This document shows, in pieces, positions 23,313-35,496 of a DNA stretch of 64,000 nt (the stretch's first letter is position 1; each line of letters begins with the position of its first letter). Origin of the DNA: Berberis thunbergii. Taxonomy: Eukaryota; Streptophyta; Magnoliopsida; Ranunculales; Berberidaceae. Location: assembly GCA_003290165.1 (NCBI GenBank), contig QNQO01000797.1, forward strand, positions 372,001-436,000, in the 5' to 3' direction. Made by a program: the position numbers and the translations under genes. The notes below the pieces were generated by a model. That model saw only the letters and a program-made list of their open reading frames with translations. It was not told the DNA's origin and searched no databases.

Positions 23313-24174
23313 TAGGGGTGGGTACTAGACGTGATGGAATCATCCCATTCATTCGAGATCGACATGTGATAGCCCTCATCCCGACCTCGTCTCATTCCAA
23401 ACGGGTTTGGGACCAAATTGGATGCAAGTAATAAAAAATTTGTTGCAGACTACATAGTTCACAAGTTCTATCAATAGAAATGCAGTCATCGGTTGTGATC
23501 TTGCCCAGGAAGGTTACTATCATGCAGACTAGTGTTTGTAGTAACACTGCATTCTATCCTCAAATACCAAATGACATAAACAATAGAAACACTACACATA
23601 AAAGTGACTTTATGGTATAAAGACACCATTGATGAATTACAACCCCATTTAAAGCCCAAAAAGTTTAGTAATTATATCGTACTTGAAGAATCAAATCAAA
23701 CATACAAGAAACTAACAAAAGTACAAACAATTCTCAAGGGAACAATGTGACAAAGCACATTAAACCTTATATTATATACCAAGAACCAATAAGAGAATCT
23801 GCGAGTTGGACAAAATGGTGAAAGCCAATATACCAAACAAATAACACTAATAATAATTGAACCACTCAGCCAAAATCTACCAAGCACACTACTTTGACCT
23901 TCTTCACCAAAAAGTTGTAATTACCAAACCCGCAAAACCAGACCTTTGGAACTTATATATAGTACAGTTAATGAAAACTTTGTTAATATGTTTAAAATTA
24001 TTAATAATAAATATTAAAAAATTAGTTTGGGACTGGTCGAGATGTGCATAATTGAAAATCTTCATCCCAATCTCATTCCACTCTAGATCAGGATGAGATT
24101 GATCAATCTCAATAGGACTCGAAAAAAATGGGAACAAAACAGGATCAAGATAGCGGGATGGATGCCCACCACTA
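23313..24174. mobile_element. Non-autonomous hAT element, 862 bp
   Basis: Ends TAGGGGTGGGTAC and, complemented, TAGTGGTGGGCATCC; flanked by a perfect 8-bp direct repeat ATGAATAG at 23305-23312 and 24175-24182. An 8-bp target duplication with TAGGGGTGGG-type ends marks the hAT superfamily. The interior is AT-rich with no transposase. The insertion lies at the end of repeat copy 2. Confidence 0.92.
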
Positions 24175-24182
24175 ATGAATAG

Positions 24183-24880
24183 TAAAACACATAGTTGATT
24201 TTAATATATATACTACAGTATTACCTGTGACATTGGCACTCCAAATACAATTTTTTTTTGTTGAAATCATGTATTAAACACCCCCGCCACCATCCCCACT
24301 TTCGCTCTCAATCAGTTTGAAGTGCAAGTTTATTTTAAGGTAAAAATAAAATATATACTATAAACTTTAGGGTTAGACTCGATCGAAATATGATTATGTT
24401 GAGGAAAAAATTCAAACGTCTAGAGTGCATTAAGATGTCATTGCCCTGTCTCATTTCTTTGAAAAATACCGAAAAAATACTAACGATGTGAAATGCATTA
24501 GATGGTTTTTAATAATAATAATAAATATTTTTAAAAACTTTTAGCGCTTGTATTGAACGTTGGTTTCATTGGAAAGATATTCAAAATTGCATTCTAGCGA
24601 TATCAAGTTTACCAAAATCCAACAACCAAGTAAATACCCATGACAATTTTAATTTTGAGAAGAAGAAAAAAACCAAAATTTTCTCTCTCCTCCACATATA
24701 CATTTCACTAATTTTTTTCATTATTTTTGCTCTTCTACATGTTTTATAATTACAAACATGTCATTCTAGATAATGAATCTCAACCCTCAACAACTTCCCA
24801 AACTCTCAATCCTAACTATCTTTTATCCCCAAATCCTAACGAATAGTCAAACACCTTAGCTTATTTGTAATATAGCTATG
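24183..24880. repeat. Triplicated repeat, copy 3
   Basis: Uninterrupted copy: ATTGGCACTCCAAATACAAT, GAAGTGCAAGTTTATTTTAA, ACTATAAACTTTAGG, TTTCATTGGAAAGATATT, GACAATTTTAATTTTGAGAA, then CGAATAGTCAAACACC. The part before 24209 is the tail of copy 2 displaced by the hAT insertion. Confidence 0.85.
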
Positions 24881-24957
24881 ACCTATGACACCCGCATAGA
24901 AATTCTTACTTCAACTTCTATTCTGACTACAAATCAAATCATGATTTGTTATGGGGA

Positions 24958-25896
24958 CTGTTAAAGGCATGCCCCATTTGAATTATGGCAGACCCCTAAC
25001 ATGTGTTTTCTAATATAAAAATCATTTGAGAAATATTCATCTTATTTGGATTAAGGCACCCTCATTTATCCAACTTGAATTATTGATTTTCCTATGTACT
25101 CTCACACAACCCTTCTTCCCCAAACTCTCTTCATTTATCCCCATTTCATTTCCTCCATTAAACCTTAGTCATTTCACTCTTTTTTTTTCTTCCTCCTCAA
25201 CTCTCATCTTTTCTCTACTATCTTAATTTCCTTCAGTAAACCCTCGCCATTCTCTCTAACTCTCATATTTCACTCTCTCTTCATTTTCTCTCTTCTTCTT
25301 CTTCTTCTTCCCCTCTTCCTCCTCCTCTTCCCCCACTATTTCAAGCCTTACTATGGATGCTGAAAACCACAGTTTGAATCAACCATATGAACTTTTGATT
25401 TGGATTTCATTCATGGTTGTTACTAAAACACTCTTAAGAAACTCGGGAAGACACCGTAACCACCTCAATCAATCCAACAAGCTCCGTCACCACCATAACC
25501 TTTGAGGGAGAGTTGGGGGATGAGGTATTGTAATAGTTTAATGGAGAAAACGGAGTAGGGAAAATATGAAAGTTGACGAAGAAGATGGATAGAGTTTTGA
25601 GAAAGCATGGAAAAGGTTTAATAGGAGAATTAAGTAGGAAGAAGATTAAAGTTGGGGAAGAAGACAAATTTGAGATAGAGTTGGGGATGAAGAAATAGTT
25701 TGAGGATGGTTTAATGGAGGAATAAGATGGAGTGTGGAAAAAGATGGGGGTTGGAAGTGGAATCCTTTATTTATTTTAGTCAACCAAATTTGATTAACTT
25801 AAGTTGGCTCGACCATTTGTATTAGGTACCACTTTTGGGGCCTTTCCTATTCTAGGTTCTGCCAAAATCCAAATGGGGCATACCATTATCAACATC
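24958..25896. mobile_element. Fold-back / long-TIR DNA element, ~0.94 kb
   Basis: The left end GGCATGCCCCATTTGAATT..TGGCAGACC is matched by the complement of the right end, GGTATGCCCCATTTGGATT..TGGCAGAACC. The two arms inward are pyrimidine-rich on the left and purine-rich on the right and both contain CCTCCATTAAACC when read outward-in. No coding region. A target duplication was not found, so the superfamily is not assigned. Confidence 0.6.
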
Positions 25897-26440
25897 CTTT
25901 GTCATTTAATTATTTATTGGGGATCATGACTGAATTCATAAAATAGAAAAGGAATCTAACATGTGGTATTCTTACTATTATGAAGGATGAACACAAAATT
26001 GACATCAAAAATGAAATTAATGTTGTGAAGTCAAATTTTGTAGAAAATAAGTATATGGAAATTACATTTTTCACTGTTTGGTTGGAAACAGTTTTTTTCT
26101 GGAAACTTTTCATAATTTTCATTTTCCAGTGTTTGATTACATAGAATCAACATGGGAATTAAATGCAATATAACAATAAAATAAAATTATAGCAATAATT
26201 CATCAAACAACTTACTAGATAAAAGTATGAACTAGAAAACCAAATGAAAGCAATGTCACTTTAAAAACAAAAAAAAACAAAAAAACATATCACCAATTCA
26301 AAGTTTATTTAAAAAATCAGCATCTCAACAAGAAGTTTGATAATAATATTGAACTTGAAACAATACTAACTCAAACATTCCTGAACTAAAAATCATATAA
26401 TAAAACTTCATTGCTAAATTTAAAAATAAAAATAAAAAAA
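25897..26440. other. Gene-free AT-rich stretch
   Basis: No gene seen. CACTGTTTGGTTGGAAAC near 26071 could be one end of the adjoining Harbinger element, with a weakly similar inverted sequence (CACTTGGTTGG) near 30391-30401; this pairing is not convincing. Confidence 0.35.
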
Positions 26441-26499
26441 TCTAATTAGACTCATCTAGATGAGTTTGAACCGACAACTCCCTGCATTCTTTTGTTAAA

Positions 26500-27460
26500 T
26501 CCATGAAGAAAAACCCGAGGTCCCGTTTGTCCCTAAAAAACATTCATCACTTTAAACACATCAAATGTTGAAAGGTTAGGGATAACTCTCACTGCCTGCT
26601 CGACGTCTCTCCCTTGGAACCCTTGATCCTGAAAAGAATTGACCATCGCACCACAAACATCAACAAGCTTCACTATTGCATTACTAACATTTTCGGGTTG
26701 ATGTTGCTACGTGATCGCTTGAGCTTTTCTTTCGTATGGTGTGAATGCTTTCTAGGTTGTGATGGGTTGGCCTCAATACTAGTATCATCTTCATCATCAT
26801 CAAGGCTATGACAACATTCTAGTTGACTACATTTTGTGGACTAGTAGAGTGCAATATTAGGATCACCTAATACAACATGATCACCTGTTGCCTGGTTATG
26901 GCCAAATATAATTACAAACTTATCGTAATGTGGAACGCCCTCTGTCAAAGAACTTTAGCTTAAGGGCGTACTTGGAAAAAAATTGATCCAAGTTACTATA
27001 ATGTGTTCACTTATAATATGATAAAGTTAAACATCTATAATTTTTATTACTATATAATGAAAATGACCTTGATATATTGATCCCAAACGTAAGAGTCAGC
27101 CAACACACACCCATTCTCATAATCAAATCCAATCCACTTTGAGAAATAGCATAACAAACTATTAGATAGTCTTTTTTGTGTGGTTTCAACTTGCTCACGC
27201 GTTCTCATGATTGATCATCTTTCTTGGCGAATATTTCATTAACTACGTATTGAAATGCATTTGGCTTTCACCCATTATCAACCTTTTGTTTCCTCCTTTA
27301 GCCACTTCTTCTATCAAAATATTGATAAGAATGTTGAGTCCATCATATTTGCTTTTTGGTTGTTGTCACCCTGGATTGGTTGAGTTGTCATATCTACTAA
27401 ATACATACAAAATAACAAAGTTCGTGATGAAACATCAATATGTACTAAATGAAAAGTAGT
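26500..27460 (-). pseudogene. PIF/Harbinger ORF1 (Myb/SANT-like protein), decayed
   Basis: Across frameshifts the minus strand reads FSKWIGFDYENGCVLADSYV then WDQYIK, followed by PHYDKFVIIFGHNQATGDHV, then an acidic EDDTSIEANP tract. This is the layout of the Myb/SANT-like second protein of plant PIF/Harbinger elements (pattern GFGWD....V.A...VWD.YIK, P.Y..L..IFG...ATG). It normally binds DNA and accompanies the transposase. Stops and frameshifts throughout. It lies downstream of the transposase remnant on the same strand. Confidence 0.65.
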
Positions 27461-27599
27461 TTTATAACAAAATAAAATGAATAAAGTAACTAAAATAAAA
27501 CATTCTTATAGAAAATTAAAACAACTAAATGACTAAATCCATAAAGTTAAATATTGTTACAAGATGAACTTCCTTATACACAACTTAAAATAAACTAAC

Positions 27600-28875
27600 A
27601 GTCTTATTATTGATTTTGATATTTGGCGCACATCAAATTGACCATATTATTCCAATCATTTGTCCACTTTGGTGTGCTAGCAATTACAAGATTTTCTTCA
27701 TCTAGTTCCTCAACATCTTTCTCATTTTCATCATTACTCTCTTAATATTTATTATCTGTGCAATAATCATCTGAATCTTTATCGCGAAGAAAGTTATGAA
27801 TAACAACATATGCAAGAACCAACTTTGCCAATGTATAAATATCATGGAATGGTTGATTCCTAAGATGTGCAAATCTCTTTTTTTTAGTAAACTAATAGTT
27901 CTCGCAACAACATTACGAAGCAATGAATGTCAAAAATTGAATAAATCCTTTGCATTCTTAGGTTGACGACTAATATGGTCTTGAAGATGATATCGGGTGT
28001 TACAATATGGTGTAAAAATCCTGGAACTTGTGAAAATCCAGCATCGGCAAGATAGTATTTACGTATTTAATTATAAATGTTCATGGATTAGTATCCATAC
28101 TCATAAGCATCAAGACTCTTGCCAACTATGTTTTTAATTATTATAAGAAAAATTACCATTAACGGGTACTGTCAACCTACTTCCATAGAGTCAAATTCGA
28201 CCATCATGAGTTTAACCTTCCCAACCAGCATGCACATATGAAAATTTTATATCAAATGTGTAAGCAACAAACATGTTATGATAAATAAAATCTTTTGTAT
28301 TACGATATTTAGATTGGTTCTCAACGAGAACATTGGCCTTGATATGACTGCCATCGATTGATGCCGACGGCATGGTACACAAAAAATCACTTGTTAAAAC
28401 CATTTGATAAATATTTAAACACATTTTTTTTTGTTTTTTCTTTATAAAAAATAACATGATATGCAAAATCTAACATGAAAAGGTGATGCAAATTCCGATC
28501 ATTCTCACTATCAGTGGGAGAGTTCTATAGATTTAACAGGTTTGGCTATATCTTGTAACCTAAGAAGTGAAGATAATACTAGGTCAAAGTATGCACTATC
28601 TATATGACCTAAGCGAATGAATTGAAACCTGATTTACTATTACATAAATCATGTCTAACATGTTTACTATCTCTTAGCCCATGACCCCGTAATCAAGCAC
28701 ACAACCACATAAAGGGAGTTCGTTTCATCCTAAGTTGATCGCAACATTCATGCTCACTCTCACAATACAATCGTCTTAAAGCATAGCTCCTCTCTTCATC
28801 TCTGTTTATTATTGGCTTTCTTAGCTTCCTTAGATAATAATGATAAATGGTGATTGTTGTTGTGACTAGTATCAT
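27600..28875 (-). pseudogene. PIF/Harbinger transposase, decayed
   Basis: Pieces in order on the minus strand: RRLYCESEHECCDQLRMKRT with FMWLC (N-terminal region), LRDSKHV, then SIDGSHIKANV, KYRNTKDFIYHNMFVAYTFD and FSYVHAGWEG (catalytic DDE region, first Asp in SIDGSH), and finally LRNQPFHDIYTLAKLVLAYV with VIHNFLRD (C-terminal end). This is the HARBI1-like pattern of plant PIF/Harbinger transposases, which cut and paste at TTA/TAA targets. Many stops and frame changes; the longest clean piece is 28212-28466. Confidence 0.8.
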
Positions 28876-29740
28876 GATAGCAATAACTCTTCGTCATTGG
28901 TCTTCTAAAAGTTCGCATTGTGTACTCACGTTAAACTGCAATTTCTTTAAATGGTCATTGCATAATAAATGAAAAACAAATTTATATGTCACATTGATAA
29001 CTATATATATTAGGATGTTGTACACAAAGTAACAGAGGTTGACTATTCCCTCCATTTCAGGTTGGGCTTCCATACCCATTCATCAAAACTTTTCTTTTTT
29101 TTATATTTACAGAGCCATGGAAGTTGGGGTTTGAATGTGATTTGAAATTTTGACATCATGGTAATTATTTATTCTGAATATTTCAAAATGATGGTTTGGT
29201 GCTTCAAAATTTGTCACTTTTAGTTTCTTTTTCTTCTTTTTTTTTTTTTTGAGAAAATTTGATGTTGTGAATTGTTTAGTATTTGGTGTGGTTTTTAGGT
29301 TGAGCTACTGAGTAGGCTTAGTCCATCGTTAGAAACCTCATGGCAGGTTCAAAAAAACATAATTGCCTACAAACATTAATACCTATTAAGAAATCAGTGA
29401 TGGGCACATACCACTCATTACATAATTGTAAGAAAGCCAATGTCACAATGACTTATTGGTAAGAAAATCATTGTGACATGAGACAACCTCAGTTGATATA
29501 GTATTACTTTTGCTTGACCAATAGTGCCACCATACCGCATTAATAATATTGTGAGGGAACCCTACTGCTCATTACACATCGTTTTCCACTTATTTATGAA
29601 GGAGATTGACTTCAACCCAAACCCAACAATTATGTGTTTCATGCCTTCCCCATTTCTCGGGTCTTTGAACACAGAGGGGGAAAAGGAAGTGTAAATCAAC
29701 AAGGTTTTGGTTCTAATCAACTAAGAGGGTGGTTGAGGTG
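28876..29740. other. Gene-free stretch, probably 5' part of the Harbinger element
   Basis: AT-rich, no coding region supported; a poly-T run lies at 29236-29251. The element end on this side was not located with confidence. Confidence 0.35.
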
Positions 29741-29744
29741 GGAG

Positions 29745-30120
29745 CCCGAAAGAAGGAAAGGCAACACTAGTGAATTGGGCTAAAAGGAAGGAAAAGAATT
29801 AGTCGAAGATGTGGAGGAGGCGAAGGGTGGTGCGGAGGTTGGAGGTGTCTTCATGCCAGGTGGTGTGGTTTGATTGGAGGAGGAGGAAGAAGAAGAAGAA
29901 GAGGTGGTGTTTGATACTTGAGAGGTGAAGAGGGTGGTCGAGGCAGGTGCAAGAAACTGGCGAAGAAGAAGAAGAGGATGTGGTGTTTTGGGGAGAGGGT
30001 GGAAGCAAGAGGAGCACTAAGAGTGGAGGAAGGAATCAGAGAGAGAACTAATGGTGGGAGTTTGGTTGTGAAGAATAAAATTAAAACAAACCAAATAGAG
30101 AAGAAGAAGAAGAAGACATA
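29745..30120. repeat. GA/GAA-rich low-complexity stretch
   Basis: Purine-rich imperfect repeats (AAGAAGAAGAAGAGG, GGAGGAGGAAGAAG). Open frames on both strands here arise from this composition and match no family. Confidence 0.75.
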
Positions 30121-30763
30121 CCTGGTCGAAGATGAAAAACTTTCAAGGTTGCAGACGGCTGCTGCTCCAACTCAAACCTCTGCTCGCCAACACACAAACT
30201 AACTAACGCGGGGATGAGAAGTAGGCTTGTAGGTTTTTAACGTGGAAAATAGGCGACATACTTTCCCAACTTGGATTTCCGTTAGAAATGGGAAATAAGG
30301 GCCATGTGCATAAACGGTTTTTGTAGTGTAATAACACAACAAAACAATGGAAATCCCTCTCAATATGGGAAACAGATTTCCCAATGGGAAATAGCCAACC
30401 AAGTGCATCCCTAGGTCAAACAATTGGACCGTCCTAGGCTTGCCTAAAGCATAATGAGCCCCTCTATGGTTAATGAACACCTTGAAATTTAACAAATGCA
30501 TGAGTCAATTTTACTTTTCTACATGATGATTACTTTTTTCATTTCATTCAAAAGTTAGTTAATTATCCTAAATGAGAAACTTTTCCACCAAATGACTTTT
30601 ATTAATAAAAAATGATAATTCAGTATTACGTGCATTAGACTGGTGTAACAAAGTCGAAACATCTAAACTACCAGTGCAACAAAGAGTTGATGCAATTAAG
30701 CCAAATAGTCGAGGGCACGTAGCAACTCCCATAAGATATTATGGAACTCAAGCTTCTCCCTGC

Positions 30764-30883
30764 TTTAGACAAGAGTTGTGATAATACAGTTGGAGTAATC
30801 CCATAACAATGCAGAGTTGTGAATTTAGACAAGGGTCGTGATAATACAGTTGGAGTAATCCAATAACAATGCAGAGTTGTGAA
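30764..30883. repeat. 60-bp tandem duplication
   Basis: Two adjacent 60-bp units starting TTTAGACAAG at 30764 and 30824, differing at a few bases (GAGTTGTG versus GGGTCGTG; CCCATAAC versus CCAATAAC). No coding context. Confidence 0.9.
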
Positions 30884-31689
30884 TTAACAGAGAAGCATCT
30901 TCTTGCACCATTTTTGCCAAGCTCTTCTACAATAGGGGAGAGAAGATTTTCATTCCAATCTGACCACTTTAGACACTTTAGGCTGCCAGCATGTGCATTC
31001 CATGAATATGAGACTGATTCAGAAAATCTCCTAGGTCTCAGGGTGCTTCTCTTTGCCAAGTTTGCTCAACTGTCCACCACTTATATCTACAGCTCACATC
31101 TGAAAAATATCACCTAAATTCCACAGAAGGGAATTGGATATTGAGCTCAGACCTTTTACCCTCACATGGAAGGAGATGAGCATGTGGAAACAACTACCTG
31201 CTAAGACTTTCATCTCACCTGTTCTTAATGATCCTTTAGAAAGAAAAAATAGCAATTCCCCGAAGTAAATGTTTTATGCAGAAAGAAAAAGTTGATGTAC
31301 CAAAAACATCTGAATCTCTTTATGGCATCGCCATTCTGCCTCTACAGCAATTACTTGGCTGATTGTAGATTTTATTTATTTTACAAAAAACATGCAAGGT
31401 TGAAGGGACGCTACCCTAATCAATTAAAGAATATCGAAGAACAAAGAAATTACAATACCACCTTTTGTTGAAACCTACTCTCCGTCACCAACACATACAG
31501 ACAAGTACATGTCTTGCTTAAATATATCCACCATTTCAAGAATGCTTGGAGTATGGTAGTTCTAGACTTATATCTATCAAGAAACTTGGAAGTGCCATGG
31601 TTGATTTGTGAAGATGGAGAAAAGAGAAATGTTGTAAATGCTTCAGAGAAGACTATTAATGCTAGAATGATCCAAGTCTGAAGAGAGTT

Positions 31690-32290
31690 GTGACCAGAAC
31701 TTTTGCTGGGATATATTATGCAAGAGATGAGGCTGCCAAACCACAATCAAAATCCACATTCATTGGTCTTGGAGATAGCAATATGAATTGCTTTCACAAT
31801 TTTGTTCAGGCTCGCAGGGCAGGGGGGAATGGATGTTTTCACAGAACTGAACTTTACCAATACCTGAAAATACTGCAGAAAAAAAAAATTAACTGGGAAG
31901 CTATTACAGCATAGGCCATTCATTGCTTCTCAACTATCGCAGAGCAGTGTGACAAGTCTGACTTTATAGCTCCGGGTTTTATTCCATTAGCATGACCCAT
32001 AAGTTGGATGATGAAAGAGGGTGCCAATGCCACAGACATGTCACTAGCATCTCTTATTGTCCAAATTCTAATAAGTAAGGACCCATTGAATGCTGCAACA
32101 TGCAATATACAATGCCTAGCAAAAATCCTTGCCGGCCGAATAAAGTATTGCCTATTGTTTTTTATTATCTTAAAACCCAGTCAACATTCATCAGAACAGA
32201 TTCAAGACAAATTTCTTCTACGCCGAAATGCTCATCAGTTTTCATAGTCTCTTCGAGTACACGTGCTCAGGAAAGTTTATGATGGTTTGT
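31690..32290 (+). pseudogene. LINE (L1-like) reverse transcriptase fragment
   Basis: The + strand reads GLGDSNMNCFHNFVQARRA (compare the plant L1 segment EGD.NTKFFH....ARR) and, about 250 bp on, CLAKILAGRIK then, across frame changes, STFIRTDSRQ, matching the RT segment KI.AKILA.RLK....LI...QSAFI.GR.I. The spacing is shorter than in an intact element and stops are frequent, so this is an old decayed fragment. No ends were found. Confidence 0.5.
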
Positions 32291-32299
32291 TGGGGAAGG

Positions 32300-33200
32300 T
32301 ATCAATATGCTACGAGGAGACTTTCATTTGTCAGTCATGTATGCCCTTTCAAATGTAAACTTTTTTTTTCCCATCATAGATCTCAACATTGATATTTTGC
32401 TGAAAACAGGTACAGGGCAACATCCTACTCTCAAACCCCCTACCCCCCTTTTGGTAAGAAAAAAATGACCTTTAACATCAAATGGCGAAAGTTAACCATA
32501 TGCACTCACAAATTGTCATTTATACATCTATAGCCAAGTACCCGACCGACAATTTGCCAAAAGCTTCGGCACTTGGCAGGCTCTTTCTTGGAGATGAGGC
32601 TTTCAAGCCCACACAGTGGGGAGTCACACAGCTGATAAAGACATTATGCAACACATTACAAATCCTAGTAGACTGTCTTTGGGATCAAAAGTCTTTCCTT
32701 TCTCTGATCTTTGACGATAACTATAAATGTTCCTTGATCTCTTAACAAAATTCCATCGGAACTCAACAATTTATTAACTCTGTACATTTGAAGCTAAAAT
32801 ATGATAATAAATAAAGTGTTTAATTCCCCGTTTGTTTGAGTTGTTTCAGTTTATAAATCTCATGGCAGGAAATACCTAAATCCAGGGAGCGGATTTCATA
32901 TCTGCAAAGATGTAAATCATCTCTAGAGGATTAAGACACACTACTGGATAGCATAAGTTTTGAGTGGGAGTTAATCAAAAGATCGTTGTCCATAAGAATT
33001 AGTGAAACATTGAAAGATATCATGTGAAGACAAATCACATGCAAAAGAGGAATCAGTAAATTTTTACAGCTGAAGGGCATTTCTAGGGAAAAAAAAGTCA
33101 AGCAGTAGATAACTAACTACCCTTCTATCAGCATATTGACACCAGCCCTCGTCTAGTAAAAGAAATGGTGAGAAGGCCAAGGCCCCAGTTCACTTTGTTG
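32300..33200. other. Gene-free stretch
   Basis: No gene or repeat is supported; the sequence is AT-rich with short shadows of frames only. Confidence 0.45.
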
Positions 33201-33208
33201 GAAACTAA

Positions 33209-33473
33209 GGGTGTGTTTGGTTGCATGGAATCCTATGCCATGAGGGGACTCCTACATTTTAGACTTAATTGATGTATCACTCCACATCCACCATTTGATT
33301 TTGTGATCAATGGTGGGAATGAAAGTCCTATGAACATGAGAATCACATGCCTTGGGGGACCATTGATCACAAAATCAAATGATGGATATGGTGCAATACC
33401 TCAAATTACCCTAAAATGTAGGGATCCCTCATGAATTCCCATGGCATAGGATTTCATACAACCAAACACACCC
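33209..33473. mobile_element. Tourist-like MITE (PIF/Harbinger type), 265 bp
   Basis: Long inverted ends beginning GGGTGTGTTTGGTTG on both sides and including ATCCTATGCCATG. Flanked by the 3-bp target duplication TAA at 33206-33208 and 33474-33476. The whole element is close to a palindrome with an inverted ATTTGATTTTGTGATCAATG pair inside. The TAA target and GGG..GTTTGG ends define Tourist/Harbinger MITEs. Confidence 0.92.
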
Positions 33474-33479
33474 TAAGAG

Positions 33480-35330
33480 GAAATGTTTTTAGTTTGAGGT
33501 TAAGTAAAGATGTTTGGGAAGTTAGAAAGCTAGACCTCCCTTTGAACAGTGATTATAGTGGGATTTGTTTGCTTTAGGACAAGGCATGGTGTCACAGTGT
33601 CAGGGGATGTGTGCTGTTGGGGAGCTCTTGGTGCTTATCTCATGTAAAGAGCATGAAATGTTGTGGTTTGGTTGTCACCTAGGTGTATTTGCTTTGCATT
33701 AGTGTGCTTAGGCGGTGTATTTGGCAGAACTTTATGATATGAAGGTGTAAAGAGCGTGACTATATTTTGGTTTGGTTGTCAACTCGATGTATGTGATTTG
33801 CATTAGTGTCCTTAGGCTGCACATTTAGTAGAACTTGACAATATGGTGAGGTTCTTGTTAGAGAAATTTCGGATGATAAGGTCTTGGTGGGACTGTGTTA
33901 TCAAATCGTTGATTAATCTCCCATTAGTCACTACTCGACCTTACAATTTACATGATTCTACAAAAATAAAAAATAAAAAAATTCAAAGGACTGAAAAAGT
34001 GAAAAAAAAATTATGAACCACTAGACAAAACATTTTGATAAGCTGGTTATTGCGAAAAGGATGAATCATACTTCTAACTTGAAGATCCATGGGTTGAGCT
34101 TGATAGCGAAAATGGTGATAGGGAGGGTGTTGTCCACTTTTATGCAGAGTAAATGTAGAAAGCCCCATTGGTCAGTGAGAGAGAGAGAGAGATGGGGGGG
34201 GGGGAATGGGGTTGCTAACTATTAAGGCCATGAATCTGGAGAAAAGCTCCAAGACCAACTGGTGTTCCACTTGAGATTTTGGGAGATTTTAAAGAGTGAA
34301 TCGTGAGGTAGATGGAGTCCTGCAGCAGTTCCAATTTCTTGGAACATTGCCTCAACCGTACTTCCAATATTTTAGATTCTTAAAACATCTGATATAGATT
34401 GTGGGGCATATCTCCAATTTGTGACCTATTAGCTTGGTAGGTAGTGTTTATAAAAGCATGGTCATGTTACTTGCAGAAAGAGGGCTATCGAACTGTGGGG
34501 ATTTGTCTTTATAGAGGGATTTTGGATGGGGTTTTAGTGGCCAATGAATCCCTTGACAAGATTAGAAATTCAGTAAAAAATGGTGTCATAGGTAAGGGGT
34601 AAGAAAAAAACCTATAATCATGTCAATTCATCAATTGGTATTTTTAGACTATATTATGCATAGGTACTTTTAGACTCTCATATGTATAAAATGGTTAATG
34701 GTTTTGGTTTGAGATGGACAGGGTTGGTTCTGGAAATGTATCACAGCTTGTTCAAAGCCCAAGCATTCAACACAATGGATCAGTGATTCAGATTCCTCAA
34801 GTAACAGTTCTTCCCTGTCATTCCCACTAACAATTCAGCACATGCAGGGTTTCTAGGTTCTTCCTCTCTGAATGATGTGCTTGGATTCAAAGAGTATTGT
34901 CCACTAGAGATAGCATTCCAACCCTATTTTGGTTATGCATTTTCTGAATTAACGGTGTCTACGATTTTTTTGTTCTTTTTAAAAAAATTCGGTCCATGCT
35001 GTTGAAAATGACTCTCTTGAGTTTTCAATTAAGAAAAATATCCACTCACTCCACACCCTAGAAAGTTTTTTTTTTCCATGGTTCTGACATAAAACATTTG
35101 GTGGCACGTCACAAGTTCTATCCTCAAGAAACATAGTCATCATTTTCACTTTTCTCTCTTCTCCCTCTCTACTTTTTCACTATTTTCCAAGAATGCACCA
35201 AAAATTCACCGTATCAGTTAAATACGTGTCAGACACGCGCCAGACACATATTTGACACGTGGTCAATGGTCAAAATTCGTGGACTGTTTTCGACTCGTCT
35301 CATACACGATCCATAACGCATAGACTTGCA
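33480..35330. other. Gene-free stretch with short simple repeats
   Basis: Contains a (GA)n followed by a G-run at 34171-34205 and a homopurine run before 35000. No gene is supported. Confidence 0.45.
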
Positions 35331-35496
35331 GCATCAGAGAGACTCAAGAGACAAACAGAGAGATTGAGTCTTCGACCGAGGGAGAGAGATCGAGCCACAG
35401 GGGCGCCCAGCTGTAGTATTAAATAGGCAAGAGTTCTCGCACTATTCTGGACGGGGGCGAGTAAAGACGCTAGTCCAGGTTAGAGCTAGAGATAGA

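Noticed and set aside
29918..30202. 94-codon + strand frame, Lys/Arg/Glu-rich
   Set aside because: Purine-rich low-complexity sequence with no conserved features.
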